Position numbers and translations under genes: made by a program. A DNA stretch of 64,000 nt from Saccharothrix sp. ALI-22-I (GTDB taxonomy: Bacteria > Actinomycetota > Actinomycetes > Mycobacteriales > Pseudonocardiaceae), in the NCBI RefSeq assembly GCF_001984175.1, contig NZ_MTQP01000067.1:186001-250000 (forward strand), in the 5' to 3' direction. Position 1 is the stretch's first letter, and each line of letters opens with the position of its first letter. The notes under the pieces were generated by a model, which made no database searches, was not told the origin of the DNA, and was given only the letters and a program-made list of their open reading frames with translations. Of this stretch, positions 23,611-31,283 are shown in pieces.

Positions 23611-24218
23611 GGTTGTACGGGCTGTTCGTGGGCGGGTTGCACGAACACGACCGGACCCGACGCCGGCTGTTCGAGCGCGGAGGCCACGAAGGTCAGCTCC
23701 AGGTCCATCCGGTCGTCGTCCGGCGCGTGCCGGGCGACCGAGTGCCGGTAGCTGACCGCGAGCGCGAGCAGCGCGGAGGCGCTGTCGACGTCCTTCGTCG
23801 CCACCGCCGCCCCACCGGCGGCGATGATGACGTTGCGGATCTGCCGCGCCACCGACTGGTAGCGGTCGTGCAGCGCGTCGCGGACCGCCGTGTGCGTGTC
23901 CGCCTCACGCCACAGCAGGTGGCTGAGCAGCGGTGACGCGTTGAGCCGGGCGTCCAGCGCGGCGACCAGCCGGCGCAGGCTCTCCGCGATGTCGCCCACC
24001 ACCACGACCCGGCGCGCGTCCACGGTCCCGTCCGGCAGGCGCTGCACGAGTGCCGCCAGCAGGTCGGTCTTGCGGCGGAAGTAGTAGTGCACGAGCCCCT
24101 TGGGCACCGCGGCCCGTTCGGCGATGCGCGAGGTGGGCGTGGCGTCGAAGCCCGACTGGGCGAACAACTCCTCGGCCGCTCGCAGGATGCGTTCACGGGC
24201 CGACGAGTCCTCTGCCAA
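23604..24218 (-). CDS. TetR-family transcriptional regulator
   Basis: 204 residues if started at TTG 24218, which has GAAAGG 7 bases upstream; a GTG at 24257 would add 13 Pro/Thr-rich residues translated from a 9-bp direct repeat (CGGTGTAAT twice, 24231-24248). The helix-turn-helix reads SGFDATPTSRIAERAAVPKG followed by LVHYYFRRKTDLLAALV. The ligand domain is all-helical with LLSHLLWREADTHTAVRDAL. Its neighbours (epimerase, Ccr, thiolase) suggest it could control acyl-CoA genes, possibly through the palindrome before ccr; this is inference. Confidence 0.88.
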   Translation of the reverse strand: MAEDSSARERILRAAEELFAQSGFDATPTSRIAERAAVPKGLVHYYFRRKTDLLAALVQRLPDGTVDARRVVVVGDIAESLRRLVAALDARLNASPLLSHLLWREADTHTAVRDALHDRYQSVARQIRNVIIAAGGAAVATKDVDSASALLALAVSYRHSVARHAPDDDRMDLELTFVASALEQPASGPVVFVQPAHEQPVQPQ

Positions 24219-24290
24219 TGGTGTGCCTTTCGGTGTAATCGGTGTAATCGGACCCACGGCTCCCGCCGTGGGCCCGGTCGTCTCACTTGC

Positions 24291-24653
24291 TCACGCGGTT
24301 CCGGCGATCCGACCGCCGTGCGCCGCGTTCGCCAGCGGCACCGCCATCGCGCCTGCCGCGACGGTCAGCACGCCGCCGACCCACGACACCCACGAAGCCG
24401 CCGTCAGCTCGCTGTAGCCGATCACCCACGGGGAGATGAACAACAGCGCGCCCAGGACCATCTGGAACCACTCGCCGTACACCATCCCGGGCATCGCGAG
24501 CGACACGAGGCCGTCGATGGCGATCAGTGCGCCGAGCACGATCATCGTCCACATGGCCCCCGTGGTGGTTTCCACCACCAGGGGCGAGAGCAGCACGAGG
24601 ACGCCGATGACGACCTCGGCCCAGTCCTGCCACCTGGTCCACGCCTTTGCCAT
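24291..24653 (-). CDS. SPW-repeat integral membrane protein
   Basis: 120 residues from ATG 24653, preceded by GGAGGTGCAGGTC. Four hydrophobic helices form two SPW repeats: WAEVVIGVLVLLSPLVVE and MVLGALLFISPWVIGYSE, each followed by a helix (MWTMIVLGALIAIDGLVSLA; WVSWVGGVLTVAAGAMAVPL). The SPW repeat family is of unknown function and common in actinobacterial membranes. It diverges from ccr across 229 bases that carry two palindromes. Confidence 0.88.
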   Translation of the reverse strand: MAKAWTRWQDWAEVVIGVLVLLSPLVVETTTGAMWTMIVLGALIAIDGLVSLAMPGMVYGEWFQMVLGALLFISPWVIGYSELTAASWVSWVGGVLTVAAGAMAVPLANAAHGGRIAGTA

Positions 24654-24793
24654 GACCTGCACCTCCGTCCTGTGACTTCGGACAACGTCGATGGTGCGCT
24701 TGGTTGGCCGCCCGGTCAAGACGCCCCGATCAGGCCAAGTGACCCGATCGGGCGAAATGGCAGTGCGGTGTCTCACAGCACGCGTTCTGAATC

Positions 24794-24811
24794 GGTTACC
24801 CGTGGGTAACC
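24794..24811. promoter_or_regulatory. Perfect 18-bp palindrome ahead of ccr
   Basis: GGTTACCC (24794-24801), centre GT, then GGGTAACC (24804-24811) is exactly self-complementary. It lies about 70 bases upstream of the Ccr start, where a TetR- or GntR-type repressor would block transcription. A second short palindrome, CCCGATCGGG, is at 24743-24752. The TetR gene at 23604-24218 is the nearest candidate regulator. Confidence 0.6.
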
Positions 24812-24882
24812 TCCGGCAACCTCCGTGGACCTCATCCAGCGCCACACCACCATCCCGAAAGCCCCCATTGGGAGGGAACGCC

Positions 24883-26196
24883 GTGCAGAAGATCCTCGAC
24901 GCGATCCTCGCGGACGAATTGGACGCGATCGGATCACTCGACGTACCGGAGAGCTACCGGGGCGTGACGGTGCACGCCGACGAGGTCAAGATGTTCGAAG
25001 GTCTGCCGACCAAGGACAAGGACCCGCGCAAGTCGCTGCACGTCGACGAGATCGCCACGCCCGAGCTGGGCCCCGGTGAGGCACTGGTCGCGGTGATGGC
25101 CAGCGCCATCAACTACAACACCGTGTGGACCTCGATCTTCGAGCCGCTGCCGACGTTCGCGTTCCTGAAGAAGTACGGCGGCCGGCACGACCAGCCGTTC
25201 CACGTGGTCGGCTCCGACCTGGCGGGCGTGGTGCTGCGCACCGGCCCCGGTGTGAACGCGTGGAAGCCCGGTGACCGGGTCGTCGCGCACTGCCTGGACG
25301 TGCAACTGGAGCACCACGACGGGCACAGCGACACCATGCTCGACCCGGAGCAGCGCATCTGGGGTTTCGAGACCAACTACGGCGGGCTGGCCGAGGTCGC
25401 GCTGGTCAAGTCCAACCAGCTGATGCCGATGCCGGACCACCTGACCTGGGAGGAAGCCGCGTCGCCCGGGCTGGTGAACTCCACCGCGTACCGGCAGCTG
25501 GTGTCGACCAACGGCGCGAACATGAAGCAGGGCGACACCGTGCTGATCTGGGGCGCGTCCGGCGGTCTGGGCTCGTACGCCACCCAGTTCGCGCTCAACG
25601 GCGGCGCGACCCCGGTGTGCGTGGTGTCGTCACCGGAGAAGGCCGAGATCTGCCGCAAGATGGGCGCGGAGCTGATCATCGACCGCAGTGCCGAGGGCTA
25701 CAAGTTCTGGAAGGACGAGCACGAGCAGGACCCGCGCGAGTGGAAGCGGCTCGGCGCGCGGATCCGCGAGCTGACCGGCGGTGACGACCCGGACATCGTG
25801 TTCGAGCACCCCGGCCGGGAGACGTTCGGCGCGTCGGTGTTCGTGACCAAGCGCGGCGGAACGATCGTCACGTGCGCGTCCACCAGCGGGTTCATGCACC
25901 AGTACGACAACCGGTACCTGTGGATGCACCTCAAGCGGATCATCGGCTCGCACTTCGCCAACTACCGCGAGGCGTGGGAGGCCAACCGGTTGGTCGCCAA
26001 GGGGAAGATCCACCCGACACTGTCCAAGGTGTACTCGTTGGCGGACACCGGGCAGGCGGCGTACGACGTGCACCGCAACGCCCACCAGGGCAAGGTCGGC
26101 GTGCTGGCGCTGGCGCCGTCGGAGGGCCTGGGTGTCCGGGACCACGAGCTGCGCGCCGCGCACCTGACCGAAATCAACCGTTTCCGGGGCGTGTAA
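24883..26196 (+). CDS. ccr: Crotonyl-CoA carboxylase/reductase
   Basis: 437 residues from GTG 24883, with GGGAGGG 7 bases upstream. Medium-chain reductase fold: N-terminal catalytic block (HVDEIATPELGPGEALVAVM, NYNTVWTSIFEPLPTFAFLK), PFHVVGSDLAGVVLRTGPGV, then the cofactor site DTVLIWGASGGLGSYATQFA, and near the end RYLWMHLKRIIGSHFANYRE and the RNAHQGKVGVLAL block. It reductively carboxylates crotonyl-CoA to ethylmalonyl-CoA with NADPH and CO2. This is the committed step of the ethylmalonyl-CoA pathway and the source of C4 polyketide extender units. The window also holds thiolase, epimerase, MeaB and 3-hydroxyacyl-CoA dehydrogenase. Confidence 0.95.
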   Translation: MQKILDAILADELDAIGSLDVPESYRGVTVHADEVKMFEGLPTKDKDPRKSLHVDEIATPELGPGEALVAVMASAINYNTVWTSIFEPLPTFAFLKKYGGRHDQPFHVVGSDLAGVVLRTGPGVNAWKPGDRVVAHCLDVQLEHHDGHSDTMLDPEQRIWGFETNYGGLAEVALVKSNQLMPMPDHLTWEEAASPGLVNSTAYRQLVSTNGANMKQGDTVLIWGASGGLGSYATQFALNGGATPVCVVSSPEKAEICRKMGAELIIDRSAEGYKFWKDEHEQDPREWKRLGARIRELTGGDDPDIVFEHPGRETFGASVFVTKRGGTIVTCASTSGFMHQYDNRYLWMHLKRIIGSHFANYREAWEANRLVAKGKIHPTLSKVYSLADTGQAAYDVHRNAHQGKVGVLALAPSEGLGVRDHELRAAHLTEINRFRGV

Positions 26197-26210
26197 AGCG
26201 AAATCACCCA

Positions 26211-26244
26211 CGATGTGCGGCCGGCAGGTGCCGGTCGCACATCG
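26211..26244. terminator. GC-rich hairpin terminator after ccr
   Basis: Arms at 26211-26225 and 26230-26244 pair over 15 bases with one mismatch around the 4-base loop AGGT. It lies 14 bases after the ccr stop and 21 bases before the next start. There is no U-tract, as is usual for actinomycete terminators. Confidence 0.7.
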
Positions 26245-26265
26245 GGAGCGGGTAGCGTGCACGGC

Positions 26266-27495
26266 ATGGGCCTCGCCGACGACCGTGACCTCGTCCCCCT
26301 GGGATCCGGCTTCGACATCGTCAAGCGCGGTTACGACCGCGCCCAGGTCGAGGACCACCTGGAACGGCTGGACTCCGATCTGCGCCTGCTGGCGGCCGAT
26401 CGGGACGCGGCGGTGTCGCAGACCAACGACCTGGCCCGGCAGCTGGAGGCGGCCCGGTCGGAGATCGCCGAGCTGCGCGGCCAGGTGGAGCGGCTGTCGT
26501 TGCCGCCCACGACGTTGGAGGGGCTGAGCGAGCGGTTGCAGCGGATGCTGCGGCTCGCCCAGGACGAGGCGAACGAGATCAAGGCGCGGGCCGAGGCCGA
26601 GGGCGGGCACATCCGCGCCAAGGCCGAGTCCGACGCGGGGGTGCTGCGCACCCGGTACGAGAACCTGATCGCCGAACTCGACCAGCGGCGCACCGCCATG
26701 GAGGCCGAGCACCGGGGCGTGCTGGAGAAGGCGCGCGCCGAGGCCGACCGGATCGTGGGCGAGGCCCGTGCCGAGGCCACCCGGTTGGACCAGGAGTCGC
26801 TCCAGCGCCGGACCACGGTGGAGGAGGACTTCGAGATCGCGATGGCGGCGCGCCGGGTCGAGTCGATGAAGACGCTGGCCGAGCAGGAGGCGTCGTCGAA
26901 GGCCGAGGCCGACCGGCGCGTGCGCGAGGCCGCCGAGGAAGCCGCCCGCGTCCACGCCCAGATCGCCCAGGAGAAGGCCGCGTCGAACGCCGAGGCGCAG
27001 CGCCTGGTGCGCGAGGCCACCGAAGAGGCCAACCGCCGCCGTCACGACTCCATCAGCGAGGCCACCGCCCGCGTCCAGGAGGCGACCGACGAGGCGAACC
27101 GCCGAGTGCGCGAGGCCACGGAGGAATCCAACCGCCGCGTCACCCAGGCCACCCAGCAGGTAGACGCCCTCAAGCAACTCCGCAACCGCCTCTCCCAGCA
27201 GCTGCACTCCGTCCGCACCGCCCTACACGACGTAACCCCCCTCCTGGACCCACTGGAAGAAGAACGCCCCCAGCCCCCCACCACCCACGCCCCCACCCCC
27301 CAACCCACCCAAACCGAGACCCCCTCCACCCCCAGCCCCACCCCCGCCAAGCCCGCACCTGCACAACCCACCCCCACCCCCACCCCCACCCCCGGAGCAA
27401 CAGCCACCACCCCCGAAGCCGAAAAGCCGACCCCGGACGCCCCCACCCAAAAAATCGCCCGCCCCAACCCCAAACCCCAAACAGCCAAGCGCTAA
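26266..27495 (+). CDS. DivIVA/FilP-like coiled-coil protein
   Basis: 409 residues from ATG 26266. An N-terminal DivIVA-like patch (LGSGFDIVKRGYDRAQVEDH) leads into a continuous coiled coil to about residue 320, rich in Glu/Arg/Ala with recurring blocks (EATEEANRRR, EATDEANRRVREATEE, ESNRRVTQATQQ). The last ~75 residues are Pro/Thr-rich and low complexity (HAPTPQPTQTETPSTPSPTP), encoded by an almost pure C/A strand. Such proteins act as cytoskeletal or polar scaffolds (DivIVA, Scy, FilP) in filamentous actinomycetes. Gene context gives no further clue. Confidence 0.78.
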   Translation: MGLADDRDLVPLGSGFDIVKRGYDRAQVEDHLERLDSDLRLLAADRDAAVSQTNDLARQLEAARSEIAELRGQVERLSLPPTTLEGLSERLQRMLRLAQDEANEIKARAEAEGGHIRAKAESDAGVLRTRYENLIAELDQRRTAMEAEHRGVLEKARAEADRIVGEARAEATRLDQESLQRRTTVEEDFEIAMAARRVESMKTLAEQEASSKAEADRRVREAAEEAARVHAQIAQEKAASNAEAQRLVREATEEANRRRHDSISEATARVQEATDEANRRVREATEESNRRVTQATQQVDALKQLRNRLSQQLHSVRTALHDVTPLLDPLEEERPQPPTTHAPTPQPTQTETPSTPSPTPAKPAPAQPTPTPTPTPGATATTPEAEKPTPDAPTQKIARPNPKPQTAKR

Positions 27496-27528
27496 CCCCA
27501 CCCACCCCGAGAGTCGAACCCTCAGGTC

Positions 27529-27616
27529 GGGCGTGTCCTACGTTCAGAACGCGCGTGTCCTACGTTCAGAACAGGCGTGTCCTACGTTCAGGACCGCCGA
27601 ATTCAACGCTCAGAAC
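27529..27616. repeat. Second array of the 22-bp intergenic repeat (4 units)
   Basis: Four 22-base units follow without gaps at 27529-27550, 27551-27572, 27573-27594 and 27595-27616. The core is GCGTGTCCTACGTTCAGAAC; the last unit is degenerate (CGAATTCAACGCTCAGAAC). The unit length and core match the array at 4654-4881, with T in place of A after GTCC. It lies between two convergent genes and has only one orientation. Confidence 0.88.
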
Positions 27617-27667
27617 ACGTGAGGCCTGCGCCCCCGCCCCGTGAGTCGACCGATCGGCACGCCGCCG

Positions 27668-28378
27668 TCACACCCCGACGCGCCGCCGCCAGTCCGCCAC
27701 GGCCGAGGCGAACGCTTCCGGTGCCTCCAACGGCGTCAAGTGCCCGGCGCCCGCCAACTCGACGTACTCCGCACGCCACAGCACCCCCGCCAACTCCCGG
27801 GCCAGCGCGGGCGGTGTGAGGGCGTCGTGCTCCCCCACCAGCACCAACGCGGGCACATCCACCCCCGACAGCACCTCCGCCGAATCCGGCCGCGCAGCCA
27901 TCGCCCGCTGCGCCCACGCCACCTCAGCCGGGTCCTGCCCGAGGATCAACTCCCGCACCCGCCCGGCCACCGCCGCGTCCACCCCGGGCGCGAGCAACCC
28001 ACCCACCACGGCGTCCGGCACCCACCCGAGGCCCTCCGCCTCGACCCGAGCGGCCATCGCCAACCGATTCGCCCGCGCCTCGTCCGTGTCCGCCCCGGCC
28101 CGCGTGTCGGCCAGCACCAGCCCCGCCACCCGCGACGGATCACGCCGCAGCACGGCCATCGCCACGTACCCGCCCATCGAGCACCCGCCGAGCACCGCCC
28201 GCTCGATCCCCCGCTCGTCGAGCAGCCTCAACACGTCATCCGCAACAGCCACCAGATCGGGTGAACGATCACCGCCCCGCTGGTCCGGTGTGATCGGTTT
28301 CAGCAGGTCACGCACCCCGTCCCACATGCGCGAGTCGAGCGGGAAGGCGTGCAGCAGGACAAGCGGAGCAGATTCCAT
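27668..28378 (-). CDS. Alpha/beta hydrolase
   Basis: 236 residues from ATG 28378. The fold is marked by PLVLLHAFPLDSRMWDGV (oxyanion HAFP), the nucleophile elbow LGGCSMGGYVAMAVLRR (Ser in GCSMGG), the acid in LVLVGEHDALTPP, and the catalytic His in ELAGAGHLTPLEAPEAF. It is a small, cytosolic, lid-bearing member close to 3-oxoadipate enol-lactonase-like hydrolases. The substrate is unknown. It ends toward the 22-bp repeat array. Confidence 0.88.
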   Translation of the reverse strand: MESAPLVLLHAFPLDSRMWDGVRDLLKPITPDQRGGDRSPDLVAVADDVLRLLDERGIERAVLGGCSMGGYVAMAVLRRDPSRVAGLVLADTRAGADTDEARANRLAMAARVEAEGLGWVPDAVVGGLLAPGVDAAVAGRVRELILGQDPAEVAWAQRAMAARPDSAEVLSGVDVPALVLVGEHDALTPPALARELAGVLWRAEYVELAGAGHLTPLEAPEAFASAVADWRRRVGV

Positions 28379-28515
28379 GCCCGAAATTGTCGGACCCCCT
28401 CGCTACCTTCGCCCCCATGACCCCCAACCCGGAACCGGATGAGAGCGGAGAAGCTGGGCTTCGCGCACGTGGGCGACACCACCACCGCCCTGGGTCCGGT
28501 GCTGGTCTGGCGGCT

Positions 28516-29304
28516 TCAGGAGGCCACGATGGTCACCTGATGCCGCTCGTGGGGGCCGGACCAGGTGCGCGGCAACGGCGTGGGCACCTCGGGCACGGCC
28601 GCGGACACGATCGCGTCCAGCACCTCGTCGGCGTGCCCGACCATGAGGTGCTTGGCACCGGGGAAGTCGATCACGTCCGCGGTCGGGATGTCCGCGCCGA
28701 ACCGCCGCCTGGCCTCGGCCGGTGGCAGGTAGGTGTCGAACTCCGGCACCAGGCACACCACCGGTTTGCCCGCACGCGCCCAGACACGCAGGTGCTCGGT
28801 CCCGCTCCACCGCAGAGGAGGTGAGATCAACACGGCGCCCTCGACCACCGGGTCGCACCCGTGCATCAGCGCGAGGTCGGTGCCGAACGACCAGCCCACG
28901 AGCCACACCGAGGGCAGTCCGCGCTCGGCCGTGAACGCCAGAGCGGCGGCGACATCCAGCCGCTCGCCGACGGCGTGGTCGAACGCGCCCTCGCTGCGCC
29001 CTGCCTCACTGGCCGTGCCGCGCGTGTTGAACCGCAACACCGCGAGGTCGGCCAACGCGGGCAGCCGCCACGCCGCCTTGCGGTAGAGGTGGGAGTCCAT
29101 CATCCCGCCGTGCGTCGGCAACGGGTGCAGCAGCACCAGCGTGGCCCGTGGTTGCCGGTCGACCGGCAGCGCCAACTCGCCGACCAGCGCGAGCCCGTCC
29201 TCGGTCCGCAACGTCACCGCTTCCCGGCGCGCTGGGAGCACGGTGTTGGCAGTGATCGGGCCGTCCTGATCCACACGGGTCTGATCCACACGGGCGTCGC
29301 GCAC
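28516..29304 (-). CDS. Alpha/beta hydrolase (dienelactone hydrolase-like)
   Basis: 262 residues from GTG 29304; a GTG at 29355 is possible, and the first ~30 residues lie over a 15-bp direct repeat (CTGATCCACACGGG twice), so the N-terminus is uncertain. The core reads ATLVLLHPLPTHGGMMDSHL, VLRFNTRGTASEAGRSEG, nucleophile GWSFGTDLAL, EFDTYLPPAEARRRFG and GAKHLMVGHADEVLDAI (His). It resembles cytosolic hydrolases that act on short esters or lactones. It is downstream of the small zinc-binding gene on the same strand. Confidence 0.82.
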   Translation of the reverse strand: MRDARVDQTRVDQDGPITANTVLPARREAVTLRTEDGLALVGELALPVDRQPRATLVLLHPLPTHGGMMDSHLYRKAAWRLPALADLAVLRFNTRGTASEAGRSEGAFDHAVGERLDVAAALAFTAERGLPSVWLVGWSFGTDLALMHGCDPVVEGAVLISPPLRWSGTEHLRVWARAGKPVVCLVPEFDTYLPPAEARRRFGADIPTADVIDFPGAKHLMVGHADEVLDAIVSAAVPEVPTPLPRTWSGPHERHQVTIVAS

Positions 29305-29361
29305 GGCGACATCGTGCCACCCACCGGACACCCGGACGGCACGCCGGGAGGGCACACACCG

Positions 29362-29655
29362 TCACCAACGACGGGACGTGGGGCCTCTCCGGCCGCGTGA
29401 CGACCAGCAGGCCTGGTGCCAGTGGCGGCGGTCCTCGACCGAGCCGTAGTCGGCGGCGGGCCAGGCGACGACGTGCGCGGTGCCGGGGCGGATCTCGTGG
29501 TCGCAGCCCGGGCAGCGGTAGGTCTTGGTGGTGGCGGCGCCGGAGACGGTGCGCACCAGCCACTCGCCGTCCGGGGCGCTCTCGGCGCGTGCCCAGCCGT
29601 GCCCACCGATGGGTGACGGCTCGTCGGGGCGTCGCGGGCGGTTACGGCGGGGCAC
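29362..29655 (-). CDS. Small zinc-binding-like conserved protein
   Basis: 97 residues from GTG 29655. A zinc-ribbon-like core is visible: TKTYRCPGCDHEIRPGTAH then HVVAWPAADYG and HWHQACWSSRGRRG, giving CxxC, paired His and a final Cys. Arg-rich tails flank it. Close homologues are found throughout actinobacteria, often mislabelled as ATP/GTP-binding; the role is unknown. The divergent membrane-protein gene begins 53 bases away. Confidence 0.75.
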   Translation of the reverse strand: MPRRNRPRRPDEPSPIGGHGWARAESAPDGEWLVRTVSGAATTKTYRCPGCDHEIRPGTAHVVAWPAADYGSVEDRRHWHQACWSSRGRRGPTSRRW

Positions 29656-29707
29656 GGGAAGCGAGGGTATCCGGGCTCGCCGAGGGCGATCGCCTACGGT
29701 CCACTGG

Positions 29708-30124
29708 GTGAGCAAGTGGCAGCGGGTCCTGTTAACCGTGCTCCTGATGGCGGAAGTAGCGGTGACGCTGCTGCCGGTGGTGCGCGGGCTGCTGGTCGAA
29801 CCGTCGCCTACGGATGTCCCGCCCGGTGGCCGGGTGCGGCCGGTGTTCCAGGAGCGCGATGCGCCGGTCGGTCAGCCACCCGGGATCAGCCAGGGCGTGC
29901 TGCTCGGCACGACGATGTTGTTGCTGGTCACAGCCGCTTCCGCACTGGCTCCGGTGTGGTTGCGACCGAGAGCGCGGACGTGGGTGGCGACGTTCACCGG
30001 CACCCACGTGGCCGCCGCGGGTCTGGGCTGGGTGCACAGCCTGCCGTTGTTGACGTTGCTCGCCGCGGTATCGGCGGTTGGGGTGCCCTTGCTGGTGCTG
30101 GCACCGCCGCGCCGGGGAGAATGA
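29708..30124 (+). CDS. Small membrane protein, three hydrophobic segments
   Basis: 138 residues from GTG 29708. Segments: VLLTVLLMAEVAVTLLPVV, then an extracellular Pro/Gly-rich loop, GVLLGTTMLLLVTAASALAP, and a final VHSLPLLTLLAAVSAVGVPL. No family is recognised. It overlaps the FmdB-like gene by 4 bases (ATGA), so they are co-transcribed. Confidence 0.65.
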   Translation: MSKWQRVLLTVLLMAEVAVTLLPVVRGLLVEPSPTDVPPGGRVRPVFQERDAPVGQPPGISQGVLLGTTMLLLVTAASALAPVWLRPRARTWVATFTGTHVAAAGLGWVHSLPLLTLLAAVSAVGVPLLVLAPPRRGE

Positions 30125-30339
30125 GCGACGTGCCCACCTACGAATTCCGTTGCAAGGCGTGCGGTTCGACCTTCGACGTGAAGCGGTCGATGAGCGAAGC
30201 CTCCGCCCCCGCGCCGTGCCCGAACGGCCACGACGACACCGTGAAGCTGCTCTCCATGGCCGGCCTCGGCGGCAAAGCCGACGCTCCCGCCGGTGGCGGC
30301 GGTGGCGGTGGGTGCTGCGGCGGCGGCTGCTGCGGCTGA
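30121..30339 (+). CDS. FmdB-family zinc-ribbon protein
   Basis: 72 residues. MSDVPTYEFRCKACGSTFDV gives the first CxxC, and the second half-knuckle is APCPNGHDDTVKLLS (C and H). The family keeps CxxC...CPxCG; here the second pair is CPNGH. The tail is an unusual Gly/Cys run ending CCGGGCCG. FmdB-like ribbons are small putative regulators or metal-binding proteins. It ends toward a strong hairpin at 30542-30580. Confidence 0.85.
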   Translation: MSDVPTYEFRCKACGSTFDVKRSMSEASAPAPCPNGHDDTVKLLSMAGLGGKADAPAGGGGGGGCCGGGCCG

Positions 30340-30541
30340 CGGCTGACGGCAAGCCCTCCAAGAGCGCCGAGGTCAGCTCCCAGAGGGCCAAGATCGGATC
30401 AGCGAGGTCGGACAGGCCAGGGATTGGTGCCGGACAAGTCGCCGGCCGCCGCGCATGGCTTCGGGGCCGGGGAGCGGCGGCCGGGATGTCGGCTCGCAGG
30501 ACGCGTATCAGGCGCGGGTCAGCCTGGCCGATCACCGGTCG

Positions 30542-30580
30542 CCGGTCGCCGGTCACCGATCGCCGGTGACCGGCGACCGG
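30542..30580. terminator. Perfect 17-bp hairpin between convergent genes
   Basis: Arms 30542-30558 and 30564-30580 are exactly complementary over 17 bases, loop ATCGC. The surrounding 30521-30600 is made of repeated GCCGGTC/ATCACCGG words. It sits in the 270-base gap between the FmdB-like gene (+) and the DUF3558-like gene (-) and could stop transcription from both sides. Confidence 0.75.
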
Positions 30581-30609
30581 AGGCAGGTGACCGGGCAGCC
30601 CGGCCGGTG

Positions 30610-31200
30610 TCAGCTGGCCGGTTCCTTCTCCAGCAGCACCTCGGCCACCTTCTTGCCCTGGTCGCAGATGCCGCCGAAGCGGGCCGAGCCGTCGATCACG
30701 ATGATCCCGATCCCGCCACCGGCGTAGTCCATCACCAGCACGCACGACGGCTGCACGGACGTGTCCGTGGTCCGGTCGAAGTACTTCACCTTCCGGTCCG
30801 CCAGGTCGTACTCGCCGTTGCTCTGCTCCAGCGTGATCGCCCGCCCCTCGCGGAACCGGAGCGTCACGCCCACGTCCAGCGAGTCGACCGACGTCTGCCA
30901 CTTGCACGACTGGTCGAACGTGTCGTCGTACCCGGTGTCCGTCGGCTTCGCGTTCTTGTCCGGCACGTCGTAGGGCAGGTCCTTCCACCCCATCAACGCG
31001 CACACGTCACCGACCGCCCCGGACGGCTCGTTGGACGGCTTGGCCGACCCCGTCGGTGTGGGCTGCACCGAGGTGAACGGCGGGTCGACGTCGAGCACCT
31101 GCTCCGCCAACGGAGTGCCGTTGACCGTGTACGCACAAGCGCTCGTCAGACCGAACGCCACCACCAGGAGCGAGATCGCCACACGCCGCATGGTGTCCAC
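30610..31200 (-). CDS. DUF3558-type lipoprotein
   Basis: 196 residues from GTG 31200 (ATG 31191 possible). The signal peptide RRVAISLLVVAFGLTSAC ends in a lipobox-like LTSAC, predicting a lipid-anchored extracytoplasmic protein. The mature part opens with a Pro/Thr/Ser linker, then GAVGDVCALMGWKDLPYDVP and DQSCKWQTSVDSLDVGVTL, followed by CVLVMDYAGGGIGIIVIDGS and a final Cys. Paired cysteines and the NxxxxxDxCxL pattern match DUF3558 lipoproteins of mycolata and Pseudonocardiales. Function unknown. Confidence 0.78.
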   Translation of the reverse strand: MDTMRRVAISLLVVAFGLTSACAYTVNGTPLAEQVLDVDPPFTSVQPTPTGSAKPSNEPSGAVGDVCALMGWKDLPYDVPDKNAKPTDTGYDDTFDQSCKWQTSVDSLDVGVTLRFREGRAITLEQSNGEYDLADRKVKYFDRTTDTSVQPSCVLVMDYAGGGIGIIVIDGSARFGGICDQGKKVAEVLLEKEPAS

Positions 31201-31283
31201 GATGCCAAACCCCGAATCCCGCCACACCATCAGGCCACACAACCGGCGAGCAACCGGCGAGCGACCAGGGAACAACCGGCGAG

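Noticed and set aside
27509..27530. tRNA T-arm-like string on the minus strand (GGTTCGACTCTC)
   Set aside because: No matching acceptor, D- or anticodon arm could be folded around it.
28439..28540. 33-codon plus-strand frame between the two alpha/beta hydrolases
   Set aside because: No ribosome site, no recognisable similarity, and it runs into the antisense of the second hydrolase.
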